Below are positions 51,218-59,555 of a DNA stretch of 64,000 nt, one piece after another. The translations under genes and the position numbers were made by a program. The DNA comes from Nitrospirota bacterium (lineage in GTDB: Bacteria > Nitrospirota > Thermodesulfovibrionia > Thermodesulfovibrionales > Dissulfurispiraceae), in NCBI GenBank assembly GCA_016936655.1, contig JAFGXL010000028.1, forward strand, positions 1 through 64,000. Reading direction: 5' to 3'. How positions within the stretch are numbered: position 1 is the stretch's first letter; each line of letters starts with the position of its first letter. The notes beneath the pieces are model-generated. The model made no database searches, was not told where the DNA came from, and saw only the letters and a program-made list of their open reading frames with translations.

Positions 51218-52742
51218 CTCTTAATATCTCTTCAACACACTGCGAGAGATTTTCGCATACAGCATCCGCGTATTCAGATGTCTGCTGTTTTCCTGTCTTC
51301 ACCAGCAGAGTCTTTGCGCCTATGTTTCTCCCCAGCAGCATATCAGCATCCTTGTCGCCAACAATATAAGAATTTTTAAACTCTATTTTATACTTTGCTC
51401 TAGCCCATAGCGCCATAGCAGGCTCCGGCTTTCTGCAAGAACAATTTTCATCAGGCCTATGCGGACAATAAAAAAAATCATCAAAATTGTACTCTTTTAT
51501 AAATTTATCATTCACGCTCTTTGTAAACTCTTCATCAACTATTCCGCGTCCTATGCCAGACTGGTTCGATATGCCGATAAGCAGATAACCTGCTTGCTTG
51601 AGTTTTTGCAGGCTGTTTATATCCTCGTAAATATTAAGATTTTCCCATCTGTTAAGGTAGTCAGCATCCCTGCATAGAGTGCCGTCCCTGTCAAAAAAAA
51701 CAGCTTTTTTATCAGGCAATGCCTCTTTGATCCTGAAAAAGACATCATCAGCCCTTACAAAAGCCATACAGCGAAGATCTCCAAGTCCGCATGTCCGCTC
51801 AAAACATGGCCTGCATGTTACTGATGAAGAAAGCACATGAGTGTTTGGTGAAGTTGGCCGTGTAAGTTCTTCTGATGTTGAGCCGAATATTGCTACAAGA
51901 GGAGTTATGAGCGCATCAGCAATATGCATCGGGCCTGAATCATTAGATACAAAAACATCACAATCAGAAATCAGCGCAGCAAGCTGCCTGAGCCCGGTCT
52001 TGCCTGCAAGGAACAGCTTGCTATCGTATATATGCTTATCGATCTCCTGCGCAATATCTAGCTCTTTAGGCCCTCCAAATATTACAACACTGCCGCCTGT
52101 TTCCATCTGAAACCACTTTGCAACTTTTGCAAATCTTTCAGGAAACCATCTCTTAGATGATCCATATGTGGCTCCCGGATTTATGCCGAGTATCGGCCTC
52201 CTGAGACCTAAAAACATCTGCCTTGCCGACATCCTCTCTTCATATGTAAGATATATCCATGGTCTTGAATGTGAAGGTTCAATACCTGCCTTGCTGATTA
52301 GATTCAGATAGTAATCTATATGGTGAATTTTTCTATCAAGCTTTTCATAAGGTATTTTTTTTGTAAGAAGGAAACCTCTTCCATCTCTGTCATATCCTAT
52401 CCTCTCCGGTATACGAGCCAGAAATGCTATAAGAGCAGCATCAAAAGCATTCTGTAGCAATATAGCCTTGCTGAATTCCTTTTTTCTTAACAAACTGGCG
52501 AGTTTTAGTCTGCCTAAAATGCTCTTATGTTTATCTTCATAAAGGATTATCTCATCTATTAGAGGATTATTCTCAAAGAGTGGAGCTACAAACGGCTTTA
52601 CCAGCAGGCTTATGTGTGAATCAGGATATGCCTTTTTTATAGCATTTATAGCCGGCATAGACATAACTGCATCGCCTATCCAGTTTACACCTCTTATTAA
52701 TATCTTAGGGGTCCCGTTTTGAGTCACCGTGTAGTTTACCAT
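51198..52742 (-). CDS. Heptosyltransferase II (WaaF) fused to heptose-bisphosphate phosphatase (GmhB)
   Basis: Bifunctional protein of 514 residues. Residues 1-340 are a GT9 heptosyltransferase of WaaF type (ILIRGVNWIGDAVMSMPAI; NPGATYGSSKRWFPERFA; SNDSGPMHIADALITPLVAIFG). Residues about 345-500 are a HAD phosphatase of GmhB type: FFDRDGTLCRDADYL, ISNQSGIGRGIVDEE, zinc-site CPHRPDENCSCRKP and GDKDADMLLG. One polypeptide would dephosphorylate D,D-heptose 1,7-bisphosphate for ADP-heptose synthesis and later transfer heptose to the core. ATG 52742 has no clear ribosome site. Confidence 0.92.
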   Translation of the reverse strand: MVNYTVTQNGTPKILIRGVNWIGDAVMSMPAINAIKKAYPDSHISLLVKPFVAPLFENNPLIDEIILYEDKHKSILGRLKLASLLRKKEFSKAILLQNAFDAALIAFLARIPERIGYDRDGRGFLLTKKIPYEKLDRKIHHIDYYLNLISKAGIEPSHSRPWIYLTYEERMSARQMFLGLRRPILGINPGATYGSSKRWFPERFAKVAKWFQMETGGSVVIFGGPKELDIAQEIDKHIYDSKLFLAGKTGLRQLAALISDCDVFVSNDSGPMHIADALITPLVAIFGSTSEELTRPTSPNTHVLSSSVTCRPCFERTCGLGDLRCMAFVRADDVFFRIKEALPDKKAVFFDRDGTLCRDADYLNRWENLNIYEDINSLQKLKQAGYLLIGISNQSGIGRGIVDEEFTKSVNDKFIKEYNFDDFFYCPHRPDENCSCRKPEPAMALWARAKYKIEFKNSYIVGDKDADMLLGRNIGAKTLLVKTGKQQTSEYADAVCENLSQCVEEILRDEEHTK

Positions 52743-53039
52743 TTAGTACTTTTGAGTGCCAGATGTTATGCATGATAAAAAGTTGACAGATCTAGACCTT
52801 ATTGATAATCTATATTTAAATAGAATAATTACGATTTTATAATATTTTGCTTTATAATAAAATGTCTTATAAATAGCGATATAGACATGAAGTGTAAAAG
52901 CAGGTTAATTTATTTTTGTTCAGGTTTATTAGCATAATAGGCTGAATTCGTTTCTGAGCAAACCTTAGAGAAACAACTATTATTGATATAAGCAATATAC
53001 ATATGATATTTTAATAGACTAACTAAATAAGGGGATCTT
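52743..53039. other. AT-rich divergent intergenic region (waaF-gmhB / perR)
   Basis: No gene is visible in these 297 bases. They must hold promoters for both divergent units. A TTGACA at 52783-52788 with GATAAT 15 bases on, and several TTATAAT-like stretches around 52830-52865, could be promoter or PerR/Fur-type operator sequence, but no complete inverted-repeat box could be fixed by eye. Confidence 0.5.
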
Positions 53040-53453
53040 GTGGAGAAACTTAAAAAAACAGGAATGAAACAGACACCCCAGAGGCTGGCAATAATGCATC
53101 ATCTTGAAGGCAATAAATGCCATCCATCTGCTGAGGATATCTACAAGTCAATCTCTCCAAAGTTTCCAAGCATGTCTTTTGCAACAGTCTATAACACTCT
53201 TGAAAACCTAAAAGATCACGGACTGATCAAAGAACTCACCATAGAGTCAGGCAAAAAAAGGTTCGACCCAGACACATCTGACCATCACCACCTAATCTGC
53301 GTAAAGTGCAAAAAGATTGTTGATCTTCCGCAGGAGATTCAGCTGCAGCAAAAAGCACTCACCACAGCAGGCGTTATTAAAGGATTTAGGATACTCAGCA
53401 CACAGATTAATATCTATGGCTTGTGTCCTGAATGCACAAAAACCTCCAGCTGA
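53040..53453 (+). CDS. perR: Fur-family regulator, PerR type
   Basis: Metal-dependent repressor of 137 residues. Winged-helix residues 1-85 include QRLAIMHHLEGNKCHPSAED and SFATVYNTLENLKDHGLI. The dimerisation part has DTSDHHHLICVKCKKIVDLP, combining the regulatory metal-site histidines with the first structural-zinc CxxC, and ends with CPEC, the second CxxC. This layout favours the peroxide sensor PerR over Fur. The start is GTG 53040 with AAGGGG upstream. It precedes flavodiiron, cytochrome and flavoprotein genes that fit a peroxide- or oxygen-response regulon, probably including itself. Confidence 0.85.
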   Translation: MEKLKKTGMKQTPQRLAIMHHLEGNKCHPSAEDIYKSISPKFPSMSFATVYNTLENLKDHGLIKELTIESGKKRFDPDTSDHHHLICVKCKKIVDLPQEIQLQQKALTTAGVIKGFRILSTQINIYGLCPECTKTSS

Positions 53454-53543
53454 AAAACCGCGGATTCAGACATTTTTACAAACAACTGTTTCAGATTAAT
53501 TCTAGTTATATAAATTTCGCATATTTTATATCGGAGGTATTTA

Positions 53544-54758
53544 ATGAACGCAATCGAAATAAAAAAGGATATTTACTGGGTAGGGGCTATAGACTGGGCT
53601 GTAAGAGACTTTCATGGATATGAAACCCCCAGGGGCACCACATACAACAACTACCTGATTATGGATAAAGACATAACACTTGTAGACTCTGTAAAGCATG
53701 ACTTTTCAGAAGTAACAATTAGAAATATCAGCAGCATTACTGACCCTGCCAAAATAAAGAACATTGTCATAAACCATATAGAAAATGACCACGCCACCGG
53801 ATTAGCAGAGATTATGGCGCTATGCCCGAAAGCTACTATTTACATTACAGAAAAGGGCAAAAAAGGGCTTGACAGATTTTTTAAAACCTCATCATGGGAT
53901 ATAAAAATTGTAAAAACAGGAGATACTATAAATATAGGATCTAAAACACTTATGTTCTTAGAGACACCTATGCTTCACTGGCCTGACTCTATGATGACCT
54001 ATGTAAAAGAAGATAAACTTCTTATAAGCCAGGACGCTTTTGGCCAGCATATCGCATCAGCAGTACGCTTTGACAAGGACTTCATAGTATCTGAATCTCT
54101 GACAATGCTTGATGATTCTGTTATTGACTACTACGCAAACATACTCATGCCCTTTGGCCAGCTCATAAAAAACAAAATAGCTGAGATACAAAAACTCGGG
54201 CTAGAAATAGACATGATAGCTCCTGACCACGGCATTATATGGACAGACCCTTCAAAGATAATACAGATGTATCTGGATATGGCAAACGGAAAGGCTAGGC
54301 TCTGCGTGCCTATAATCTACGACACAATGTGGCACAGCACAGAAGAGATGATACCTCACATTATTCAGGGCCTCGCAGACGCCGAAGTAGATTCAAAAGT
54401 TATAAAGCTGCGTGCAACTCCTTACAGCATAGCGCTCAAGGAATTCTGGAAGAACAGGGGAGCAATAATAGGCACACCAACGCTTAACAACCTTATGTAT
54501 CCCACTGTAGCCCAGTTTTTACACATGTTGAAAGGAATGAGGCCAAAAGACCGCATTATGGCTGCATTCGGAAGCTGTGGATGGGCTGGTGGAGCTGTTA
54601 AAGGCGCGTATGCAGAGTTTGCTAACATGAAGCTTGAAGCATTTGAGCCAGGACTTGAAGTAATTTACAAACCATCAGATGACGACCTGAAAAAATGCAG
54701 AGAATTCGGAAGACAATTTGGAGAAAAAGTTAAGGAATACCATTTAAAATTCGAGTAG
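53544..54758 (+). CDS. fprA: Flavodiiron protein (FprA family)
   Basis: Cytoplasmic protein of 404 residues that reduces O2 to water or NO to N2O. The N-terminal metallo-beta-lactamase domain has all diiron ligands: HIENDH (H78, E80, D82, H83), H145 in MLHWPDS, D164 in SQDAFG and H229 in APDHG. The C-terminal flavodoxin domain starts near 255 (CVPIIYDTMWHSTEEMI) and holds one FMN. There is no fused rubredoxin, so a separate electron donor is needed. GGAGG lies seven bases upstream of ATG 53544. It is the second gene after perR. Confidence 0.95.
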   Translation: MNAIEIKKDIYWVGAIDWAVRDFHGYETPRGTTYNNYLIMDKDITLVDSVKHDFSEVTIRNISSITDPAKIKNIVINHIENDHATGLAEIMALCPKATIYITEKGKKGLDRFFKTSSWDIKIVKTGDTINIGSKTLMFLETPMLHWPDSMMTYVKEDKLLISQDAFGQHIASAVRFDKDFIVSESLTMLDDSVIDYYANILMPFGQLIKNKIAEIQKLGLEIDMIAPDHGIIWTDPSKIIQMYLDMANGKARLCVPIIYDTMWHSTEEMIPHIIQGLADAEVDSKVIKLRATPYSIALKEFWKNRGAIIGTPTLNNLMYPTVAQFLHMLKGMRPKDRIMAAFGSCGWAGGAVKGAYAEFANMKLEAFEPGLEVIYKPSDDDLKKCREFGRQFGEKVKEYHLKFE

Positions 54759-54998
54759 CTCTATTCAACAATGCACAGCAATTTAAATCGAATTGTTTGA
54801 ATTTGCAAATGCAGCAAAAAAGACTCATGCTGATTTATATAAAGTTGCTTTAACGCTATGGCTATAATCAACAGCTTAATATTGAATATGAACTACAAAA
54901 ACAGAACTAATGCCAGAAATATGCAATATATGCAGAGCAAATAAGCAGATATTAAAAAATAATGATTGATTGTCCGACTTCATATTTCAGGAGGCTAT

Positions 54999-56537
54999 AT
55001 GACAACAGTCAGCAAAAAGCTCACAAAGACAATATCTGTACTGGTCATTCTTGCAGCTGGCATTTTCATCTTTACAAGTTCAAAAATTATAACAGCACAA
55101 GAGAAGCCCCAGCAGACAAAACTGAGTCCTCAGACACAGACCTGCTTAGCCTGCCACAAACTATACACACCCGGCATTGTTGAAGATTGGCTCACGAGCC
55201 GCCATTCAAGAACAACACCATCTCAGGCAATGAAGAAAACAGAGCTTGAGCGCAGAGTAACAGCACAGTCAGTTCCTGATGAGCTTGCTGATGTTGCTGT
55301 AGGCTGCTACGAGTGCCACAGCAGAAACGCTGACAAGCATAAAGACAACTTTCTGCATAATGGTTTCAAGATCAATGTGGTCGTATCTCCCAATGATTGC
55401 AGCACCTGCCATACAGAAGAGGTTAAACAGTATGCTGGCACAAAAAAGGCACATGCAAGAAAAATTCTGCTAGGAAATCCTGTTTACCATAATTTAGTAA
55501 AGACAATTACAGGAGTAAAAAAGGTTGATGCTTTAAAAATATCATCAGCTGATCCTACAGATCACACTCTTAACGAGACATGCATAGCTTGCCACGGCAC
55601 AGAAGTGCAGGTAAAAGGAATGAAGAAAATAAAAACCGGAATGGGAATTATGGAAGTTCCTGATCTTGCAGGATGGCCAAACCAGGGGGTTGGCAGGCAC
55701 AATCCTGATGGATCATTCGGTTCATGCACAGCATGTCATCCGCGCCACTCATTCTCAATCGAGATAGCGAGAAAGCCGGCTACATGCGGACAGTGCCATC
55801 TAGAACCCGATGTTCCGGCATACAATGTGTACAAAGAGAGCAAGCACGGAAACATCTACTCATCTAAATGGCACACATGGAACTTTAGCAATGTACCGTG
55901 GGTTGCGGGCAAAGACTTTACTGCGCCCACATGCGCAGCATGTCACAACAGCCTTATAGTTTCGCCAAGCGGCAAGGTTATTGCAGAACGCACCCATGAT
56001 TTTTCCGCAAGATTATGGGTAAGGCTATTTGGTCTGATATACAGCCACCCGCAGCCCAAATCAGGCGACACATCAATCATTAAGAATAAAGACGGACTGC
56101 CCATGCCAACAACCTTCACAGGCGAATTGGCTTCAGAGTTTCTTATAGACAAAAATGAGCAAGACAGGAGAAAAGAGAAAATGGTCGCTGTCTGCAACAG
56201 TTGCCATAACATAAGCTGGATAAACGGCCACTTCGCAAAGATGGATAATACTTTAAAAGAGACAAACGAGATGACAGCTGCTGCCACAAATCTTATGGCA
56301 TACGCATGGTCAAAGGGAATAGAGGACAAGACAAACCCGTTTGACGAGACCATAGAAAAGATGTGGATAAAGCAGTGGCTCTTCTACTCCAACTCAATCC
56401 GTTACGCATCTGCAATGACAGGCGCTCCTGACTATGCTGCATTCAAAAACGGGTGGTGGAGTCTTTCAGAAAATCTGCAGAACATGAAAGACCAGATTGA
56501 ACTCAAAGCGAAGATGAAGGGAATAAGCCTTAAATGA
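54999..56537 (+). CDS. Octaheme c-type cytochrome, hydroxylamine oxidoreductase (HAO) family
   Basis: Exported protein of 512 residues with a signal or anchor helix at about 11-27. Eight CxxCH heme sites start at residues 49, 103, 134, 195, 243, 263, 312 and 399 (for example CLACH, CYECH, CSTCH). After the last heme, a helical C-terminal domain runs to the end, as in HAO. A tyrosine at 479 (TGAPDYAAF) lies in the region where HAO carries its cross-linked catalytic tyrosine; an alignment must decide whether it corresponds. Without that tyrosine the enzyme would be a reductase (nitrite or hydroxylamine). No NrfH/CycX-like partner follows. ATG 54999 has AGGAGG; upstream, TATAAT at 54863-54868 may be its -10 box. 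Confidence 0.88.
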   Translation: MTTVSKKLTKTISVLVILAAGIFIFTSSKIITAQEKPQQTKLSPQTQTCLACHKLYTPGIVEDWLTSRHSRTTPSQAMKKTELERRVTAQSVPDELADVAVGCYECHSRNADKHKDNFLHNGFKINVVVSPNDCSTCHTEEVKQYAGTKKAHARKILLGNPVYHNLVKTITGVKKVDALKISSADPTDHTLNETCIACHGTEVQVKGMKKIKTGMGIMEVPDLAGWPNQGVGRHNPDGSFGSCTACHPRHSFSIEIARKPATCGQCHLEPDVPAYNVYKESKHGNIYSSKWHTWNFSNVPWVAGKDFTAPTCAACHNSLIVSPSGKVIAERTHDFSARLWVRLFGLIYSHPQPKSGDTSIIKNKDGLPMPTTFTGELASEFLIDKNEQDRRKEKMVAVCNSCHNISWINGHFAKMDNTLKETNEMTAAATNLMAYAWSKGIEDKTNPFDETIEKMWIKQWLFYSNSIRYASAMTGAPDYAAFKNGWWSLSENLQNMKDQIELKAKMKGISLK

Positions 56538-57106
56538 AGCTGATCGCACTCAACGGCAGCCCCAGATCAGGCGGAAATACTGACCTTCTGCTGCAGGAAG
56601 CTGTGAGGGCTGCCAGAGACTCTGGGGCTGAAACTGAGGTATTCAATCTCAACAGTATGGCTATAAGGCCGTGCCAGGACTGCGGCCTCTGCGAAAAGAG
56701 CGGCAGATGCATAATTAAAGACGATATGTACGACCTTTATAACGCCATAAGAACAGCAGACAGGATAGTGCTTGGATCACCAATATTTTTCTTCGGACTT
56801 AGCGCACAGGCAAAAGCTATAATCGACAGGTGCCAGTCATTCTGGTGCGAAAAATATCTGCTAAAAAAGGAAATACCACCAGGTCCAAACGGCAGAAAGG
56901 GTCTGCTCCTTCTTGTGGGCGGAATGAAGAAGGAGACCGGAGCCCAGTGCTCTGAAGCAACAGCACGGGCATTCTTCAGGACAGTAAGCATCCCGCATCA
57001 TGAGACTCTAAGCTATTTGGGAATTGATGCAAAAGGGGCTATAATAGACCATCCCACTGCGCTCAGCGAAGCATACGAAGCGGGGAAAAAACTTATTTCG
57101 ATTTAA
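56534..57106 (+). CDS. Iron-sulfur flavoprotein / NADPH-dependent FMN reductase family
   Basis: Protein of 190 residues with a flavodoxin-like fold. It begins IALNGSPRSGGNTDLLL, the FMN-phosphate loop. It then has C47, C50, C53 and C59 in CQDCGLCEKSGRC, the compact cysteine motif that binds a [4Fe-4S] cluster in iron-sulfur flavoproteins (Isf). VLGSPIFFFGLSAQAKAIIDR is the family flavin-ring contact. Isf proteins of anaerobes take part in O2/peroxide defence. The start overlaps the cytochrome stop in an ATGA, so the two are translated together. It could pass electrons to the flavodiiron protein (inference). Confidence 0.88.
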   Translation: MKLIALNGSPRSGGNTDLLLQEAVRAARDSGAETEVFNLNSMAIRPCQDCGLCEKSGRCIIKDDMYDLYNAIRTADRIVLGSPIFFFGLSAQAKAIIDRCQSFWCEKYLLKKEIPPGPNGRKGLLLLVGGMKKETGAQCSEATARAFFRTVSIPHHETLSYLGIDAKGAIIDHPTALSEAYEAGKKLISI

Positions 57107-57122
57107 ACACGGGGGGAATTAA

Positions 57123-57464
57123 ATGAAAAAGACAGCAAAGATGCCGACTCAATATGTAAATCTCAAAAAGAAATTTAAGGGCTATATGGATGCTGTGGAC
57201 AATCTCGGCAAGGCAGTAAAAGAGGCAGGTCCTATTGATGAAAAGACAGCGCACCTTATACAGCTTGCTGCTGCTGCGTCAAAGTGGTCTGAAGGCTCTG
57301 TGCACTCACACACAAGAAGGGCGCTTGAAGCCGGAGCAAAACCTGCTGAGATATATCAGGCGCTGATGCTCATAACCAGCATAACCGGATTTCCGACTGT
57401 ATCTGCTGCAATAAGCTGGGCTGATGACGAGATAATCAAAAAGAAGAAGACAAAGAAAAAATAG
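57123..57464 (+). CDS. AhpD-like (carboxymuconolactone decarboxylase) protein lacking the active cysteines
   Basis: Small helical protein of 113 residues of the CMD/AhpD family. The usual CxxC-x-x-H peroxidase-partner motif is replaced by SEGSVHSHTRRALEAGA: the histidines remain, but neither cysteine is present. It therefore should not act as a thiol disulfide reductase like AhpD. The Lys-rich C-terminus (KKKKTKKK) is unusual. The ribosome site GGGGG precedes ATG 57123. It lies 16 bases after the flavoprotein gene in the perR-led group and ends at a strong terminator. Confidence 0.85.
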   Translation: MKKTAKMPTQYVNLKKKFKGYMDAVDNLGKAVKEAGPIDEKTAHLIQLAAAASKWSEGSVHSHTRRALEAGAKPAEIYQALMLITSITGFPTVSAAISWADDEIIKKKKTKKK

Positions 57465-57486
57465 AGACAGAAAAAACTGTTTTTAG

Positions 57487-57523
57487 AAGATGGGGGCTTT
57501 CACTCTGTGAAAGCCCCCATCTT
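57487..57523 (+). terminator. Terminator overlapping the end of the convergent ABC-F gene
   Basis: A 17-bp perfect stem (57487-57503 with 57507-57523) with a 3-base loop is followed by Ts on the plus strand. It lies 22 bases after the AhpD-like stop. The downstream arm also encodes the last residues and the stop of the ABC-F gene on the other strand. Confidence 0.85.
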
Positions 57524-59359
57524 TTCTTCATACTCCCTTGTCTTTTCATCAAGCTGTGCTGAAAGTCCGGCAAGCTCTCCAAAAAGCCTGTCTATCTCAC
57601 TGCTGCATTCATGAACAGATATCGAGAGTGACTTAATGGCATCTGAATCTCCGTTCATTGAAGATTCCACAAGCAGCCTGTTATCATTTTCGAGCCTTGC
57701 TTCTAGCTCAATAATTCTCTGCTCAACACCCTGTATTTTTTTCTCAAGAGCGCTCAGCTCTCTTGATCTTGCTGTTATAATTCCAGCTTTCAGACGCCTC
57801 ATCTCCTTTTTATTTATCTGTTGAACCTTGCCGGAAGAAGATTTATCTGGTGCAACGATCCTTTCATCGCTCCAGCCAACTCTCTGCAGAAATTCCTGAT
57901 AACCGCCCTCAAACAAAAAGCAGCCTCCTCCATCAAACACAATCAGGCGGTTTGCAACAGCATTGAGCATCATTTCGCTGTGTGTAACAACAGCCACTGC
58001 ACCGTCAAAAGCATCTATTGCCTCAACAAGCGTCTCTGTTGACTCCATATCAAGATGGTTTGTCGGTTCATCGAGCATCAGCAGATTTGCCGGAGTCACG
58101 AGTATCTTGCCGAGCAGCACCCTGCTCTTTTCACCGCCAGACAGCACGGATATCTTTTTAAGCGCAGTATCGCCCTCAAACATCATGATACCGCATATAG
58201 TCCTTGCCCTTGTCCTGTTGTACTCAGGCATTATATCGATAATCTCATCCTCAACAGTCTTGGCAGGATTAAGTCTCTGCACATTTGTCTGTCCGAAATA
58301 TGCAGATTGCAGCTTTGGGCTGCGCTGTACCTCTCCCTTTGTTGGAGAGAGTTCTCCTGCCAAGATATTGAGCAGGGTGGTCTTGCCTCTGCCGTTTTTG
58401 CCTATTATTGCTATCCTGTCGTTTTTACCTATCGAAAAGCTGAGCCCATTTATCAACGGCCTGCTCTCAGGGCTGTATGAAAAAGAGATCTCCTTCACAT
58501 CCATCAGCACCTTGCCCTGAAAAGGAGCTGCATTAAAAGAAAAGTCGAGATCGCGAACCTGCTCCATCTTCTGAAGCTGTTCCTTTTTACCAAGCAGTTT
58601 TATCTTTGACTGCACAGCACGCGCCCTTGTTGCCTGCGCCCTGAAGCGGTTTATAAACTGCTCTGTCTCCCTGCGCTTCTTCTCGTCATTTACGCGCGTC
58701 TTTTCATAAACCTCTTCTTCCATCAAAATCTGCTGATACAGCTTATGCGTGTCGCCCTCCACCTTTCTCGCCTTCTGCCTGTGTATGCAGAGCGTATGAG
58801 TGGTTACACTATCCATAAACTGCCTGTCATGTGTGATGATCATCAACTCCCTTCTCCATGAAGAAAGAAACCCCGAGAGCCATCTCATAGAGACAATATC
58901 CAGATAATTTGTCGGTTCATCAAGAAGCAGAAGATCAGGCTCAGACACGAGCAGCTTGGCCAGGTTGAGCCGCACCTGATACCCGCCGGAGAGCTGATAC
59001 GGATTTATACTGAACTCAGCATCAGCAAATCCCAGACCGGAAAGTATCTTCTCTGCCCTGTAAGACTCGTCTCTTCCATCATCGTTGTTCGGGAGACCAA
59101 GACAGCACTCAGCAAGAACACTCGACTCTGTAAAATGGATATGCTGCGATAGATGGCCTATCCTGTAACCGTCAGGCACGCTCACAACACCCTCATCAGC
59201 ATATTCCTGACCGAGTATGATCTTAAAGAGCGTGGTCTTTCCATGCCCATTTCTGCCGACAACGCCGACCCTTTCACCTTTATTTAGGCTGAATGTTACA
59301 CCATCGAATATTATCTGTGAGCCGTAGGATTTTTTGAGTCCATTAACTTTTAGCATCAT
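57500..59359 (-). CDS. ABC-F ATPase (Uup/YheS type)
   Basis: Soluble ABC-F protein of 619 residues with two ATPase domains. Walker A: GRNGHGKTTLFK and GKNGRGKTTLLN. Signature and Walker B: LSGGYQVRLNLAKLL with LLLDEPTNYLD, and LSGGEKSRVLLGKIL with LMLDEPTNHLD. The interdomain linker is the usual basic helical arm (about 205-260), and a C-terminal coiled coil covers about 530-610 (SALEKKIQGVEQRIIELEARL). It is a paralogue of ettA in this window but differs in its long tail. It probably acts on ribosomes. The extreme C-terminus overlaps a terminator. Confidence 0.92.
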   Translation of the reverse strand: MMLKVNGLKKSYGSQIIFDGVTFSLNKGERVGVVGRNGHGKTTLFKIILGQEYADEGVVSVPDGYRIGHLSQHIHFTESSVLAECCLGLPNNDDGRDESYRAEKILSGLGFADAEFSINPYQLSGGYQVRLNLAKLLVSEPDLLLLDEPTNYLDIVSMRWLSGFLSSWRRELMIITHDRQFMDSVTTHTLCIHRQKARKVEGDTHKLYQQILMEEEVYEKTRVNDEKKRRETEQFINRFRAQATRARAVQSKIKLLGKKEQLQKMEQVRDLDFSFNAAPFQGKVLMDVKEISFSYSPESRPLINGLSFSIGKNDRIAIIGKNGRGKTTLLNILAGELSPTKGEVQRSPKLQSAYFGQTNVQRLNPAKTVEDEIIDIMPEYNRTRARTICGIMMFEGDTALKKISVLSGGEKSRVLLGKILVTPANLLMLDEPTNHLDMESTETLVEAIDAFDGAVAVVTHSEMMLNAVANRLIVFDGGGCFLFEGGYQEFLQRVGWSDERIVAPDKSSSGKVQQINKKEMRRLKAGIITARSRELSALEKKIQGVEQRIIELEARLENDNRLLVESSMNGDSDAIKSLSISVHECSSEIDRLFGELAGLSAQLDEKTREYEEKMGAFTE

Positions 59360-59424
59360 CTATTTTAACCTATATCGATAACCTGTACCTACAAATTCGA
59401 ACAGAAAAAACCTGAAATATTTTT

Positions 59425-59453
59425 TTGACAAGCAGACTTAATTGGGTCATACT
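59425..59453 (+). promoter_or_regulatory. Candidate katA promoter
   Basis: A perfect TTGACA at 59425-59430, a 17-base spacer and CATACT at 59448-59453 lie about 100 bases upstream of the katA start codon. The leader between contains a 10-base palindrome, TCAGCGCTGA. No complete PerR box was found by eye. Confidence 0.55.
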
Positions 59454-59555
59454 TTCAACAGAAGAACCTCCGGGACTAATCACAAAAAAAACGTAAAAGC
59501 ACCTCAGCGCTGATGAAATTTACCTGCTAAGGGTACCAGAAAAAGGAGAAAGAAA

